64,000 bases of DNA from Magnolia sinica (GCF_029962835.1 NC_080583.1:67379158-67443157); one strand, 5' to 3'. Positions 35,055 to 47,585 are shown, numbered from the stretch's first letter. Notes: a model not told the origin generated them from the sequence alone. Translations and numbers: made by a program.

Positions 35055-35660
35055 TTACTGATTGAGCCCGTTGCAGGTAATTTCCAACATCAAAGGTTAA
35101 CAACACTCTTTCAAACTACTGTGAAGAACAATGTAATTGTTCCTAAAATGATAAGTTGGAGTGAAGTTAAGCTCCCTGCAGCATGGAATTTATCTATAGT
35201 CCCAGCTAGGCCATTAGAAAACCATGAACTTGAATCAATCATAAAAACATCTGATGGCAATGCTGAAATTAAATTTTCTTCTAATTAAATAATTCTTCTC
35301 AATGCTAGAATAAGTTGCTCATCAATCCCGGCAAGAGCTTCATGCTCTCCAATTCCAGCTACAGACAAAAAGATATAAGACTAATAAAAAACCTACACGC
35401 GTAAGTATTGTACTTGCAAAAGAGAATATAAAGAATCATATGAGCCTTCCGAGTCTGAGCTTAATGTTCTTGAAAAAGAATACGAAGAAGAACCTTTTGA
35501 AATTGATAAGAATTACTTCGATTAGACCGTAATTCACCCAAAAATCTAGAAAAGAAAAACTGGTTCTTAAAATTTACTCTAAAGAAGAAAGAGAAGCCAT
35601 TAGAGAACAATTGTGTAACCAGATGAGATTTGAAAGTTTACAAAAAAAAAAAAGAACCTT
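35055..35660 (+). pseudogene. Probable endogenous pararetrovirus (Caulimoviridae) relic
   Basis: From about 35058 one frame is open for about 70 codons and includes ISWSEVKLPAAWNL and a downstream DGNAEIKF block, up to a stop near 35287. This pairing is what I associate with the segment between the movement-protein and coat-protein parts of caulimovirid polyproteins. Further on, a block with IYSKEEREAIREQL (about 35570-35615) resembles the conserved YxKEER-type stretch of the same polyproteins. The sequence is broken by several stops and at least one frameshift, and no protease or RT is visible nearby, so it is a dead fragment. Assignment is from motif memory. An unrelated low-copy gene remnant is the alternative. 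Confidence 0.5.
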
Positions 35661-37190
35661 CTTTTCTATTAATGTCCTGAGATTCCTTATCTAGATAAAA
35701 TGAATCTAAAAGTAATGTTATAGGTAAAATGACCAGAGGAGAGATGTTGGATTATTATCTAGATAATGAATCTGAAATGAATACCATCGGTAAAAAGACC
35801 AAAGAAAAGAGATGTTGGATAATTGGATTATCATTTCTAGATACTGAAATTCTTTCCCTCCCTCCCTCCGTCTCTCTTTCCAAATGGCTCAAAAAAAGCA
35901 TATTAAGAGCTCTACCTCCCTCCCTCGCAAGAATTGGGCAATTTAAGCCCCATTCCATAGATGACATTCAAGAACCAAGCCGCTGATCATTTAGGCCCCA
36001 TTGTGGAGTTGATCTTCGCGAAAGATCAATTCAGTCAATTCCACATATTCACACAAGGACACCGAATGCATCATTTTTTAAGTGTTCATAGCTTCTATAC
36101 TGATGTAGCCTACTCACAGGCAAACAGGCCAGATATTTTGACCCTCGTGTGCACATGACGGGGTTTGCTTGATGAACTGTTTGAATCTTGGATGTCAAAT
36201 GTGCACCACGTGTTGCTCCTCTTGTGCCAAGCAATGACGTGATCCAGATCACTCGATAAGTAGCTCCCACCATGGACTGGGTAATTTGAAATCCCCACTA
36301 ATTAGGGAACACTTCACCATCCATCCAAATGATGGTTAGAAACAACAATCTAGCTTTAACACCTTTGAACTGCAAACGAAGGTCTTTTAAATTGGATATT
36401 CTCCACATGCCATAACACCTTTGAACTGCAAACGAAGATGTTTTTTAAATTGGATATTTTCCACATGCCACATCCATTGTGAGGCCTTCTAGATGATCAG
36501 TTTAGATTGCCAAGTAGCGAGGCGCAATGGGATTGAACAATTACCAAATGCCACATATATGTTGAATTTCAATAATGGACTATCATCTACTTATCCTAAA
36601 TGTGTAGAGCACTCAAAGACCTCACCGGCATGCTTTTGAAACTAGGCATCAATATAGTGGGGATCGTTTTTAAAAATCTAGACCATTGATTTCATGGGAC
36701 AAAAGTTTAGATGGCTAGGATCTTCCAACAATGAAGAATTTGGGAAGTGATCCATCCACCACAGGGCGCATCTTAACAGTATCTTGACTTGCAGAGTGAT
36801 GTAGCAATTATCAAGGGTTGTCCATCTAGTGGGCCTTCTAATGGATGGCTTAGGTTTTAAAAATTAAATTAACTAGACAATCAAATCCATTATCTTTCTT
36901 CACTCCTTGATGTCAAGTTCTTGATCATTACCATTTTGTTTCTACAGCTATTTCTTAAATACCACAAATCAAACAACTAGAATCATCTAGCCATCCTCAC
37001 CACTTGTCAGCAAATCATTGTTTGTCGAATCTGAACCATTGGCTATATTTCATTCTAGAAGTTCATCCTTTACCTACAAATGGGATCGTTTAATGTGATT
37101 TTTGGGTAATGGGTGTAAAATGGGCATGATCAATCCTCTTAAGTATTAACATCCACAAATAAACAAATAAAAATCCCATAAATTCACTAT
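35661..37190. other. Non-coding interval with short duplications
   Basis: No gene recognised. Two local duplications are visible: about 35735-35760 versus 35795-35822 (both containing GAGATGTTGGAT) and a 55-bp tandem pair at 36357-36470. Confidence 0.5.
36357..36470. repeat. 55-bp tandem duplication
   Basis: Two copies of a unit containing AACACCTTTGAACTGCAAAC and ATTGGATATTYTCCACATGC, starting near 36358 and 36413, with few differences. Confidence 0.88.
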
Positions 37191-37199
37191 TCGTGAAGC

Positions 37200-37545
37200 T
37201 GGGGACTTTGCCCATTTGTCGGAGTCCAATGTTGACCTCCTAGCCACTTGTCATAGTGAAGGTGTTGGTAAAGAAGAAAACGAGGTGCGGCGACTAATCC
37301 TAATGGCAGTTCTATGGGCTATATGGGGAGAAAGGAACAAAGTGCATCAATGGAAGAAGTCATTAGGAGGGTGAAGGTCAATGTTGTGGGTTCAACGTCC
37401 GACTTAAGAGCTATGGACGATTGTAATATTCTAGCCCTATTTGGGTTGTAATTCTCCTACCTTAGCTCCTTGCTTTAGCAGTTTCCTATCTCTAATAAAA
37501 TTCATCGTCTTTAAAAATATAAAAATATAAATATAAAAATACATG
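37200..37545 (+). pseudogene. 5'-truncated LINE (L1-type) 3' end
   Basis: The plus frame ends LILMAVLWAIWGERNKVHQW, then a stop at about 37371. This is the tryptophan-rich end of the zinc-binding region that closes plant L1 reverse transcriptase ORFs. A short 3' UTR follows, with AATAAAATT at 37493 and an A-rich tail of AAAATATA units at 37513-37542. Only the last few hundred bases are present, typical of incomplete target-primed insertion. No flanking duplication was identified. Confidence 0.7.
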
Positions 37546-38808
37546 TAGTTCATCCAACAAGCAAACCATCTCACTTCTTGGCAACTTCATTATTCGAACT
37601 TCAATAAAGACATCCAAATGATTAACAAAAAGGCTTCACATCATTGGAATTATTGCATATGAGGTTTTTAATAAATCTGGATTTTTAGAAATCTAGTTCT
37701 AAAAAATGGTTGATGTTTCTATCTCTTCTTTTGATTTAGTACTAGTCTCTTAAATAAGCATCTTAAGAAATAGCTAATACACATCATGCAGTATACATGC
37801 ACAACTCTGGTCCATTCATAGGGGGCCCACATGCATACAAAGAAATGTAAAGTTTGGATTGACCACTTATTAGGTGAGCCATGCACATATAGAGAAATTA
37901 GCATTTCAAATTTTACAATCAACAATCTACATTCAATTTACATGTATTGCCCACTTAATGAGTGGCCACCCCAATTATAGGATAGAAAACATGCACCATG
38001 GTGGGACCATCCAATGAGCATCCCAGATCCCACATATCTGCCATGTTGGCACATGTTGATGCTTGTTTTTTGTGCTTGAAGATAGCCCAGCCACGAATGA
38101 CTTTTATCATAATGGTAAGCTATTCACGTAAAATATTCCAACAAACAAGACACGACATGGAGCCCACAAGTGAACCTACCACTGCCCGAAAACAGGCAGG
38201 TACTCTCATCATGTAGGCTACATGTGTATTAGAAAAATGGTGGTTAGAAGTAAATGACCAGCAATCTATATTCCATGGATGGGCGGCCCACTTGATGGGT
38301 AACATTTACATACCCACTATTAACATGCCCTATTTTCATACTTGCATTTTCTTCAAACCATTTTCTCATACATATGTAAACCACTCTAATTAGTGGACCA
38401 TGTTGGTTTGGATCGGGCTGCAGGCATGCTCATGATGACCCTACTAGATGATTAGCTCAAATCCTGCATGTCTCTCGTTGGCATGTGTGCCACAAATCTA
38501 GCACCATTTGTTCTGCATCTCTGGGAGATAATATGAATACTATGTGCTTAATGAAGCTTATGGAGGTGAAAGAAATTTTGTGTTGGAAATAGGGAATTAC
38601 ATTTAATTTTACTTTTATGAGGGACAGCGGGGAGTTTTAGGGAATCTCAAGGTTTTACAAAGAGGTTAGGACCAAAAAAAAAAAACATCTACCAAATACA
38701 ATCCATATTTAGATTACAACCTAATCCATTCAAAACAAGTTCAAATATAATTGAACGCACCTACCACATCAATGGCTCTCTCCTCGTCAAACAATTGCTT
38801 CATCGGTG
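37546..38808. other. Intergenic, downstream of PPR gene
   Basis: No coding domain or element end recognised. It includes the 3' flank of the PPR gene, whose stop codon is at 38809-38811. No polyadenylation signal could be pinned down with confidence. Confidence 0.5.
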
Positions 38809-40446
38809 TTACAAAGGCCGACTAACAAACCCTCTCCCCACCATCTTCCCCACAATCTCCTCATGCTTCTTGATCTGCCCAGCTTTTCTCAGCTGCTCCA
38901 AAACCATCTCATAAACCGGCATCGTCGGTTTCAAGCACTTCTCCTCAATCATCTCCCTAAAAAATTTATACGCCCGGTTCCAATGCCCAATCCCACAAAA
39001 TGTCGATATCAAAACCCGATAAGTATTCACATTCGGCTCACACCCACTTTGATCCATTTCCTTCTTCAACTTTAAAACCATATCTGTCGACTTAAACTGG
39101 GCAAACATCCGCATAAGAACATTGTAAGTCACGGTGTTAGGCGCACAATTCAAGTCCTTCATCTTCGAGTGCAGCCTGTGTGCCGCATTGACGTCGCCCA
39201 TCTTAAGAATGGATATGAAGATTGGGTTGAACGTATTGGCGTTTGGAGTGCACGCTTTGGCCACCATCTGATTCAAGACTTTCATTGCTGCCTCAAGATT
39301 CCCATCCTGGCAGTGACACCCAATAATGAAATTGTAAGTGATCACATCCGGGTCGCACGACATCCTCTTCATTTGATTGTACACCTGCAGGGCCTTCTCA
39401 GTCCGCTTTGCCTTTACGTGGGCACGCATCAAGTTGTTGAACGTGACAGCATTCGGTGTGCACCCCACATCAATCATCTCGCTGAATACGTCATGGGCAC
39501 GGCTGATCTGCCCTGCCCGACACAGAGCATCAATCACAGTGCTGTAGGTGTAGACATTGGGCTGGATCCCATCATCTTTCATTTCCCGGAAAACCTTCTC
39601 AGCTTCAGATATATTACGGGCACGGCACCAGCCATGGACCAGACTGGTGTAGGTGACAACGTCGTGGGGCATGAACTTGTGCTTCAGGCTGTCAAAGAAC
39701 TCATGTGCTTCAGCAGCCCGGCGTTTCTTGCAGAGGATCGCGATCGCGGCAGAGAACGCAATGCGGTCGGGAGGGCAGCCATAGTCGTCCATCTGGTGGA
39801 AGGCATGGATGGCTTCAGCAGACAAGCCGGCGCGGACATAACGGCGGATAAGGACGTTGAAGGCCTCGATGGGTATGGCAATGGAACGGGCCTTCATGGA
39901 GTCAATGAAGTGCCACGCCAGGTCGAAGTGGCGGGCCTTGCCGGAGAGATCGATCATGGCAACATAGGGGGCCGGGGAGGGAGGGAAATGGGGGAGGCTG
40001 GTGGCCCAGTTGAAGAAGGAGAGGACCTGGGCGAAGGGGATGCCATGCCGGACGGAGGCGCATCGGTCGATGACGTGGCGGACGACGGAGGGGGAGATGG
40101 CGGTGGGGGTGGTGACGTGCCAGAAGGAGATGGAGAGATTGGGATTAGGAGGGATGGTGTTGTTAGGGTTAGGGTTAGGGTTATTCCGGTGGTGGGATTT
40201 AATGACGGAGTGGAATTTTTCTATGAGTTGGGTTTCTACGATAGAGAGACCGTCATCATCGTTATTGTTGTCGTTATTGTTGCTTTTTCCATTGTTGTTG
40301 CTACTGTTGTTGTGTTCGTTGTCATTGTGGTCGTCGTTGTCGATGTCGGGAGAAGGAGAAGAGAAGGGTTGGGAAGGGAGATGAAAGAAAGGAGAAAAAG
40401 AACAAATGGAGAGAGGTCTCACCTTTGTTTTGATGAATAATGCCAT

Positions 40447-40482
<36 letters not shown>

Positions 40483-40506
40483 GAATGAGAAAACTAATGC
40501 CTTCAA
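38809..40506 (-). CDS. P-class pentatricopeptide repeat protein, probably mitochondrial
   Basis: A single uninterrupted 565-codon ORF with no introns, as in most plant PPR genes. The preferred start is the second Met at 40446, because residues 1-20 are largely an Ile/Ser/Leu run encoded by a (GA)n microsatellite. From that Met the protein begins [15 protein letters not shown], basic and hydroxylated with no early acid, as in mitochondrial presequences. Residues 55-86 are Asn/Asp-rich low complexity and 108-123 an Asn-Pro repeat. About eleven PPR motifs run from residue 180 to 563, for example [20 protein letters not shown] and [20 protein letters not shown], mostly spaced 35 residues. No E, DYW or SMR domain follows, so it is P-class. 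Such proteins bind organellar RNA to stabilise, splice or translate specific transcripts. The target is unknown. This is the only intact gene-length ORF with family support in the window. Confidence 0.93.
40449..40477. repeat. (GA)n microsatellite at PPR 5' end
   Basis: A GA tract immediately upstream of the preferred ATG. It is either 5' UTR or, if the upstream ATG at 40506 is used, coding for the Ser-Leu repeat. Length changes not divisible by three would break the longer reading but not the shorter, which supports the downstream start. Confidence 0.85.
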
Positions 40507-40639
40507 TCTTTCTCTCTTTCAAGTTTCAGAGCAAGCAGAGGGTACGCAGCTGTAGTGCAGGTTGAGCAGGGCTTGCGACTACTGCGGTTGTAGGGCAGTC
40601 AATGGGTTGGACCAGCTATTGGGTCGAGCCAGCATCTGT

Positions 40640-40790
40640 CTGGGTTGGGCTGACTCAGCCCAGTTTAGTTCTGGGCCATAAGGGGAATGGGCTAGCCTTT
40701 CTGCAGCCTAAGCCCATGACTCCACATCTCTCTCGCGCGCACACAAAACGATGTGTGCATGGTTCGGTCATGGGCAATTGGGCTCGTTTC
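40640..40790 (-). promoter_or_regulatory. Site II (TGGGCY) cluster upstream of PPR gene
   Basis: TGGGCC or TGGGCT in either orientation at 40646-40651, 40657-40662, 40672-40677, 40688-40693, 40711-40716 and 40779-40784, about 200-340 bases upstream of the preferred ATG. Site II boxes bound by TCP factors are common in promoters of plant nuclear genes for mitochondrial and ribosomal proteins. No clear TATA box was found. Because TGGGCC is also abundant in the local repeats, the link is an inference. Confidence 0.5.
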
Positions 40791-40904
40791 TATTTTTAAG
40801 TTACTTTACACGACCTACTTAAAGCATCTTATCTTCGTTTCTACTCATTTATGAGATTATCAACCAAAAAGTATATTAGGTTTCCAACATGAGCATCATG
40901 TGAG

Positions 40905-41965
40905 TAACTATCGCTAAGTTTGTTTGGTCCACCCTTAATATTCACTGTACATCGTGTGGGGTCAACATCAAATTGATGTGAACCATTCATTTTGTTGGGC
41001 TCACCTTGGCCTTGTCTTGGTTGCGAACCGTCCATCACGTGGGGCCTGCCTTTGGTGTGGACCATCCACCTTACAAGGCCCACTTTCGATGTAGGCTATC
41101 CATCATGTGGGGCCCACATTGGTTCTGAGTTGTCCATCATATCAGACATCAGATGTGGACCATCCATCATGCATGGGCCACATTGGTTTTGAGTCGTCCA
41201 TCATGTCAAACATTAGATGTGGACCATCCATCATTGTGGCCCACATTTTACATGGACAGTCCTTGATGTGCGGCTGAACTTCAAAGTGGGTTGTCCATCA
41301 TGCATAGCCCACCTTTGACCTTTGATGTAAGTCATTCATCATTACGGCTGACCTTTGATGTGGATTGTCCTCATGTGGGGGCCATCTTGATCTGAGTCAT
41401 CCATCATGTGAGGCCCACCTTCAATATCCACTGCCTGTCATGTGGAATCCACCTTGATGTGGACTATCCATTGTGTAGGCCCTACCATTAATGTGAGTTG
41501 TCAATAATGTAGGGCTTGCCTTGGATGTAGATCATTCATCATTAGGAGCTGACCTTTGATGAGGACCATCCGTTATGAGGGGCCTACCTTGATATGGGTC
41601 ATCCATCATGTGGGGCCCACCTTCAATGTCCATTGAACATCCAGTGGAGCCCACTTTTGATGTGGACCATCCGTCATGTGAGATCCATGTTTAATGTGAG
41701 TCGTCCATCATGCAGGGCTCACATTGGATGTGGGTCATTCATCATTAAGAGCCAACCTTTGATATGAAACACCCATTATGTGGGGCCCACCTTAACTAGG
41801 GTCATCCATCATGTGGGCCTACCATCAATGTTAATTGTCCATCATGTGCGGCCCACCTTCAATTTCCACTACCATCATGTGGAGCCCACCTTTAATGTAG
41901 ACCATCCATTATGTGGGCCCCACCTTTGATGTGTGTTGTCCATCATGCCGGACTGCCTTTGATAT
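40905..41965. repeat. Degenerate minisatellite, ~33-40 bp units
   Basis: About thirty irregular units built on CATCCATCATGTGGGGCCC followed by ACCTTTGATGTGGAC. Between about 41098 and 41230 a higher-order dimer of about 63-65 bases is visible, with a unit containing CAGACATCAGATGTGG alternating with one containing GGCCACATTGG. The array begins about 460 bases upstream of the PPR start. Units share the GTGGGGCCCAC core with the Tekay-family LTRs. Confidence 0.85.
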
Positions 41966-42781
41966 GAACTGCCGATTATAGGAGAAAATGGAGAGAGAGG
42001 TTAAAAGGTACAAAATAAAAATATTTTGTTGATATAAATCATTTTCAGTGTTAAATTACTTTTAAAAAGTGCTCACAAAATAATTTAAAATAAAATAAAA
42101 GGTAACTAATTTATTGCATACCACTTCATAAGTAACTTTTTTTAACTTATGGCAATATATAAGCTACTATTTTAATAAAAGTTAGTTTGGTAGCCATCTT
42201 TCCAAAATTAGCTTATTAGCTCAAACATGCAAGCTTTTTTTCTTCCTTTCTTACTTTCTCTCTTCTCTCTTTCTCATCTCTCATTTGGACTTGGGCGAGA
42301 CAGTGCCTGTGGAATTTCTCTTGGCCCTAACGATAGTTTAGCCTAGCATGAAATATTTTAAAATGGAAGCTCAACCCAATCGGGCCCATTGGCAATCACA
42401 CTTGCTTCTAGCAAAATCTGAATCCCACACCTCCACATGAGCGCTTCTGTGTAAACATGCGATCCATTGATGTGGACCTTGTTGTTAAGCAATCGTCTCA
42501 ATATCACGATTTGTCAGACTTCAAGTGGGCCACACGTGTACATTAAATGTGTATAGTTGATACCATCTGAAGGAAAGAAAGAAACAATATGGAGAAGAGG
42601 CAGCAAAAGACAATTCTTGATTACAAATGGGCTTAGGAACTTACTTGCCAAGAGGAATAACTCACTCTCGAGGATTACACATGGTTTCACAATACAGGAC
42701 CAATAATTCTAGCTTATCTTCCTCACTTAAGATACACATGAATGTAATAGTAAGGGTTGTTGGAATATGACGATGTTAGTG
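41966..42781. other. AT-rich intergenic interval
   Basis: No domain or repeat boundary recognised between the minisatellite and the copia LTR. Confidence 0.5.
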
Positions 42782-43444
42782 TGTTGTAATAATGTCTTAA
42801 ATCATGTCTATTACTGGATCTATCGATATCATCGACAGTCTAATTGATGTCACCTTCGATGGCATTGAACATTTCTCGATCCCATCAATGCCATCTACAT
42901 TTTCTTCATTTAGTTGCTAGACTAATTGGGCACTTCTTTCGATAACATCGATAAATGTTCGATGCCATCAAGAATTTTCAAAAAATCATGTTTTGTCTCT
43001 GGACAGTTGAGGTGTTAGTTCGATGTCATCTATGAGTATTCAATAGCATCGACGGATTAATTTCGATGCTATCGGCAGGTCTTCGATAGCATTGACAGAT
43101 TCTACGCAGATTTTTTGCAAAGCTGCGAATTTACGGGATTTGTTTCTGATTTCGTTTGGGATTCTTTCCAAAGTTATATACATGGGTGTAAACGGAATTG
43201 GGAGGTATTGTAAGTGTTTATAAATCGTTCTAGGGTTTCAAAGGGGTGTAGCAAGGGTAAGATTCGAGGTTATTCAAATCAGGTAAGCCATCTCTCTTTG
43301 TAATTTCTGCTTTCATAGTGATTATCTGTCGCTTTGTGCCATGGTTTTTCCACATCAAATCACTATGTTCTCTTTGTATTTACTTGGTGCAATTGGATTG
43401 CTATCCTTGATTCATCTCTATGTGCTTCCACAGTTCCCCTAACA
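42782..43444 (+). repeat. Copia 5' LTR (663 bp)
   Basis: Starts TGTTGTAATA and ends CCTAACA just before the PBS. The first about 107 bases match 57081-57187. It contains repeated GATGGCATCGA / GATAGCATCGA words from about 42820 to 43110. Confidence 0.88.
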
Positions 43445-43446
43445 AG

Positions 43447-43458
43447 TGGTATCAAAGC
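43447..43458 (+). other. Copia primer-binding site
   Basis: TGGTATCAAAGC, complementary to the initiator tRNA-Met 3' end with one change, two bases after the LTR end. Confidence 0.88.
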
Positions 43459-43499
43459 TAACATTAGGGCGCATGCTTGATTCTAAAGGATTAGTCTCA

Positions 43500-44370
43500 A
43501 TGGGAAATACTAAGTTTAATATTGAGAAGTACTCAGGGAAAAATTATTTTGAGTTATGGAATGTTAAGATGATTAACCTATTAAGTAAGCAAGGAGAAAA
43601 TAGGGCTCTTGAGCAATGACCACCACCTATGAGTGACAAAGACTGGAATACTCTTGATAAAAATGCCTTATCCTTTATCCATTTGTGTCTTACAGATGAG
43701 GTCCTCTACAATGTCTTAAGGGAGAAAACCGCAACGAGTTTGTGGGCAAAGTTAGAGGACTTTATGCTAAAAAGTCTACTAAGAATCGCCTACACTTGAA
43801 ACTATAGTTGTTCAACTTCAGGATGGTAGAAGGTGGAGATGTGAAGGCCCACATTAGTAGTTTTAATAAATTGATTTGTAAGTTGTTGGACATGGAGGAA
43901 GTGATCAAATATGAAGATCATACATGTATGCTGTTGAATTCTCTTCCAGTATCGTATGAGTCCTTCAAAGACTCATTGTGCACCGGTGATAAGTCCCTAA
44001 GTGTGGACACGGTAATCTCATCCCTTCAAGGGAAGGTCATGAGAAAGATAAATGGCGGCATAAGGACATCTTCTGATGCACTGCTTACGAGAGGCAGGAA
44101 TACCAAGCGAGGTATAAGAACTTCAATACCTAGATCCAAATCTAAGGGCAAGGGCAAATGAAAATTAAAGTGCTGAAACTGTGGGATGACTGGACACATG
44201 AAGAAAGATTGTATAAATCCTAAAGTGAAGAAAGAAAACTCAGTGGCTTCTTCCAAGCAGGCCAATATTATTACATCTGATGAAGAGACAAACACATGTG
44301 AGGTGTTGTCTGTGTCTATGATCTGACATTTGCACGACGATCGTAGAGACAAGTGGATCCTTGACACATA
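43500..44370 (+). pseudogene. Copia gag and start of protease (broken)
   Basis: ATG at 43500 gives MGNTKFNIEKYSGKNYFELW, typical of copia gag. A stop occurs at about 43617 and a frameshift near 43760-43805, then FRMVEGGDVKAHISSFNKLI and MLLNSLPVSYESFKDSL follow. The zinc knuckle at about 44171-44213 keeps C-x2-C-x4-H-x4-C spacing (ending NCGMTGHMKKDC) but has a TGA between the first two cysteines. The frame reaches WILDT at 44352-44366, the start of the protease active site, where the solo LTR insertion cuts it. Confidence 0.88.
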
Positions 44371-44819
44371 TGTCACACCCCAAACTCAGAAACCGGGTTC
44401 ATAAAATTCTCGATCATCGAATCTGGTACCGACAGTCTTCGTAGTTCACCATTCTCGTCTCTCAGCGCCCATACGCCAAATTTCAATCCTGGGAACCTAT
44501 AGGGAGGATTTTCCAACGTACATTTAACTCGTAATAAGCATAACCACAAGTATACCCAAATCACGAAGGCAACATCATCATTATTACATATCCACTAATA
44601 TAAACAATTGAATACAGTGCTGAAAGGAAAATACATATATCGAAAATCAAAGCTTCAGAAGATGGTTGCATGCTCCAAGCTCAACGTTACTGCGACCTAT
44701 CGCCACTTGCACACATTTATCGTGCATAAGTTTATAAAAAGCTTAAAGGGTGGTGTAAGTGTGTGCGCGAGGTAAGTGTCAAGTATGCAATATCATAGTA
44801 AGCAGAAATACTGGCAAAT

Positions 44820-45130
44820 CCATAAGTCATACAATATCAGATCGTGCGAAAACATTCTGGTAAGTCCATATATAAATACCATCAGCCTTATCCAGGTTAT
44901 GCGATGCAAAAGTATAATAAGCCAATATCATATACTGAGGAAGCAATATAGATCAACTATGCAATGCGGAGACATAGTAAACCAAATATCATATACTGAG
45001 GATGCAATGCAATATACAAATCCCGACGAGTCCACAAATACCATCAGTCGTATCTAGGTCATATAAATGTAGAAACATAGCAACCCAAAATACCATATGT
45101 CGCAGATGTAATGCAATATACGATGCGAAT
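44820..45130. repeat. ATGCAATGCGGA-type subrepeats in solo LTR
   Basis: Irregular units of about 60-100 bases with CCAATATCATATACTGAGG and GCAATG words repeat several times. Related shorter versions occur in the other LTRs (about 7560-7660 and 16440-16540). Confidence 0.65.
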
Positions 45131-46061
45131 GAAATGACCAAGCTGGAGTGAAGTTGGGATGATGGTACGTAGTATCGCAGGCTACGGGGTCCATCACAAG
45201 GGACTTCTATCCAAATCAGTCTCATACCTAAATTTGGATAAATAGATTCAATGTGGTAAACTCCTGATCTGAGGTTAGTCGCGCAGCCTAACCGAAATCC
45301 TGGCCATTGCGAAGGTACACATAATAATTAGTTGCGCACCAACAGCCTGAGTGGATAGTGAATGAATGAGTAAAATACTGAGTACGCAACTCCTATTTAG
45401 TAAGTCCACATATCAGTATTGTACATCTCTAGGATCATCACCGGAGTCTAATACCCTCTACACGCAATAGCCACCCACTGGACGCGTAACCATGTTAGTG
45501 GAAGAGACCTCACTATCCGCCTGGCCAGTAGTTAGCGAATATCTACCCGACACGTCGATAGCGGACCCATTTACGAGCTGGTCAAACTCAGTCTAGCTAT
45601 GCCCCCTACCCTTGAGCAGGTAAGGCCACACCTCCTTCCAACCGACTACAACATAGTGGGAGACACGGCTTACTGGTATTCTCCACTCGGGCGCTCATGT
45701 ATCCACTCGATCTAGACGTTGGAGCGTCTCCTGGCTACAGAAGTTTATGGACTTTCACCCACAGACATTCATAAGTGCCCTTATGGTCAAACCAAACATT
45801 TTCGATGTCCCATCTGGCCATCCACGATATGCCTGTAGAGGCCGCAGCCCTGATGTCGCTAGGGCGCTAAATGATCATGTCACATAATGCGAGACACATG
45901 AGCCATACCATCCAGTCATGCATCAAACCTGTGCGTACCGCGCGCTCATGTGAGGCAACAATCGGCCCAATAGCACATGCTATGCTCAATCACTCCTCAT
46001 AATAAGCATGTGAATAATACGTATGGGCATGTATCATGATGTTATGTTGTCACATACTCAT

Positions 46062-46135
46062 ATCGGTATCAATAACCGGCATCGATAATCAACATCGATA
46101 ATCGGCCTCGATAATCGGCATCTATAATCAACCTA
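46062..46135. repeat. CATCGATAATCGGC subrepeat
   Basis: About five imperfect units of 14-15 bases, counterpart in reverse orientation of 30462-30660. Confidence 0.75.
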
Positions 46136-47585
46136 ACAAGGGCTTAAGGGAAGGTCACAATGTAGACATTTAACTATCATTTTCCATCAATGTGGACATT
46201 TAACCAACATTGCTCCTAATGAATGACCTTTGTAGGGCCAAATATATATATAGTGGGCCCATGGCCTCACACAATGGCCCAATATACATCACCACGGGCC
46301 TCTCTCAAGGGCCTAATACACATCACGATGGGCCTCACCAAATGAGCCACTAATACATCACAATGGGCAATATCTCATGGGCCTTAAATAAATCATAATG
46401 GACCACATCATATGGGTTAATATACATCACATCGGGCCTCATCATATGGGCCTCATATACATCATATCGGGTCTCATCCAAGGCCATAAGCACATCGCAA
46501 TGGGCCTCATATACATCATGTGGGCCACATTAATGGGCTGCGCCAATAGGCCTCATATACATCAAGTGGGCTACACTAATGGGCCTCATATACATTAAGT
46601 GGGCCGCATCCATGGGCCACACCAATGGGCCTCACCATCTACACCATTCATCTATTTTAGAGATCTTTTTAGAGCATTACCCAAAAATGAATCACATCAG
46701 AAGATCAACTGGACCATACCACAAATAACAATGGAGATAAAGATTTCTACCAATAACAGTTCACAGGCCCACTAAAATGCTTATTTTCCAATCTGTTCAT
46801 AAGGTCACAAAGACTTGAAGTAAGAGGAAAACAAATTCCATATTAATCCAGGACTTCTGGAACCCTAAACGGGTTTCAATGGTAGGCGTTCAACCCTCCA
46901 CTAGTTTCTGCTGTGTGGTCCACCTGATAGGCGGATCTGCCTCATTTTTAGTCTCAAGCCTTAAGATGAGATCGTAAGGTGGATGGACGATTTGGATCTA
47001 ACACAAACCTCATGTGGGACCCATAGAACCGTTGACATCAATACATCAGATAGGGTCCCCCACCGTCCAGATGGACGACTGGGATATAACACATATCTCA
47101 TGGTCAGACCCTCAGGTCTTGTCGACGTCATATACAACAGCTATAAAGCTGGGTCAGCCAATAATGGACGGTCTAGATTACATCACATACCTCACAACTA
47201 AACACTGACTTCAAATATAGGAGCAACATGGCCCACCGTCCATCAGACGGACGGTTTGGATTTAACTTATTAGACCCACCATCTTGCTGACGTCATATAC
47301 AGCAGCTATATAGGTGGTGGGCTACTAGCCCACCAGCAGACGGACGGCTGGATATACAGTTACCTCATGGTGGAGTCCCACCGTCCAGCAGCTAGATGGT
47401 GGGGATGAAACCATACATCAAGGTGGGTCCACACGTGTGGGACCCACCAGCTTTTAGATTAAGCTGATATTTATTCTTTCTCTTCATTCACGGTCAACAG
47501 CACTGCTGCTGTTATGGTCCATCCCACATCTGCAATGGATGAACGGTGTATATAATTTAAGGTGGGTCCACATCCCTGGACGATG

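Noticed and set aside
40163-40183. TTAGGG repeats resembling telomere sequence
   Set aside because: Only three hexamers, in coding sequence for an Asn-Pro repeat, and plant telomeres normally use the seven-base TTTAGGG unit.
39169-40440. 423-codon ORF on the plus strand
   Set aside because: It is the antisense shadow of the PPR gene and matches no domain; the minus-strand frame has clear PPR repeats.
40905-41965. CRISPR-like array
   Set aside because: Units are degenerate and contiguous with no unique spacers, and the sequence is eukaryotic; it is a minisatellite.
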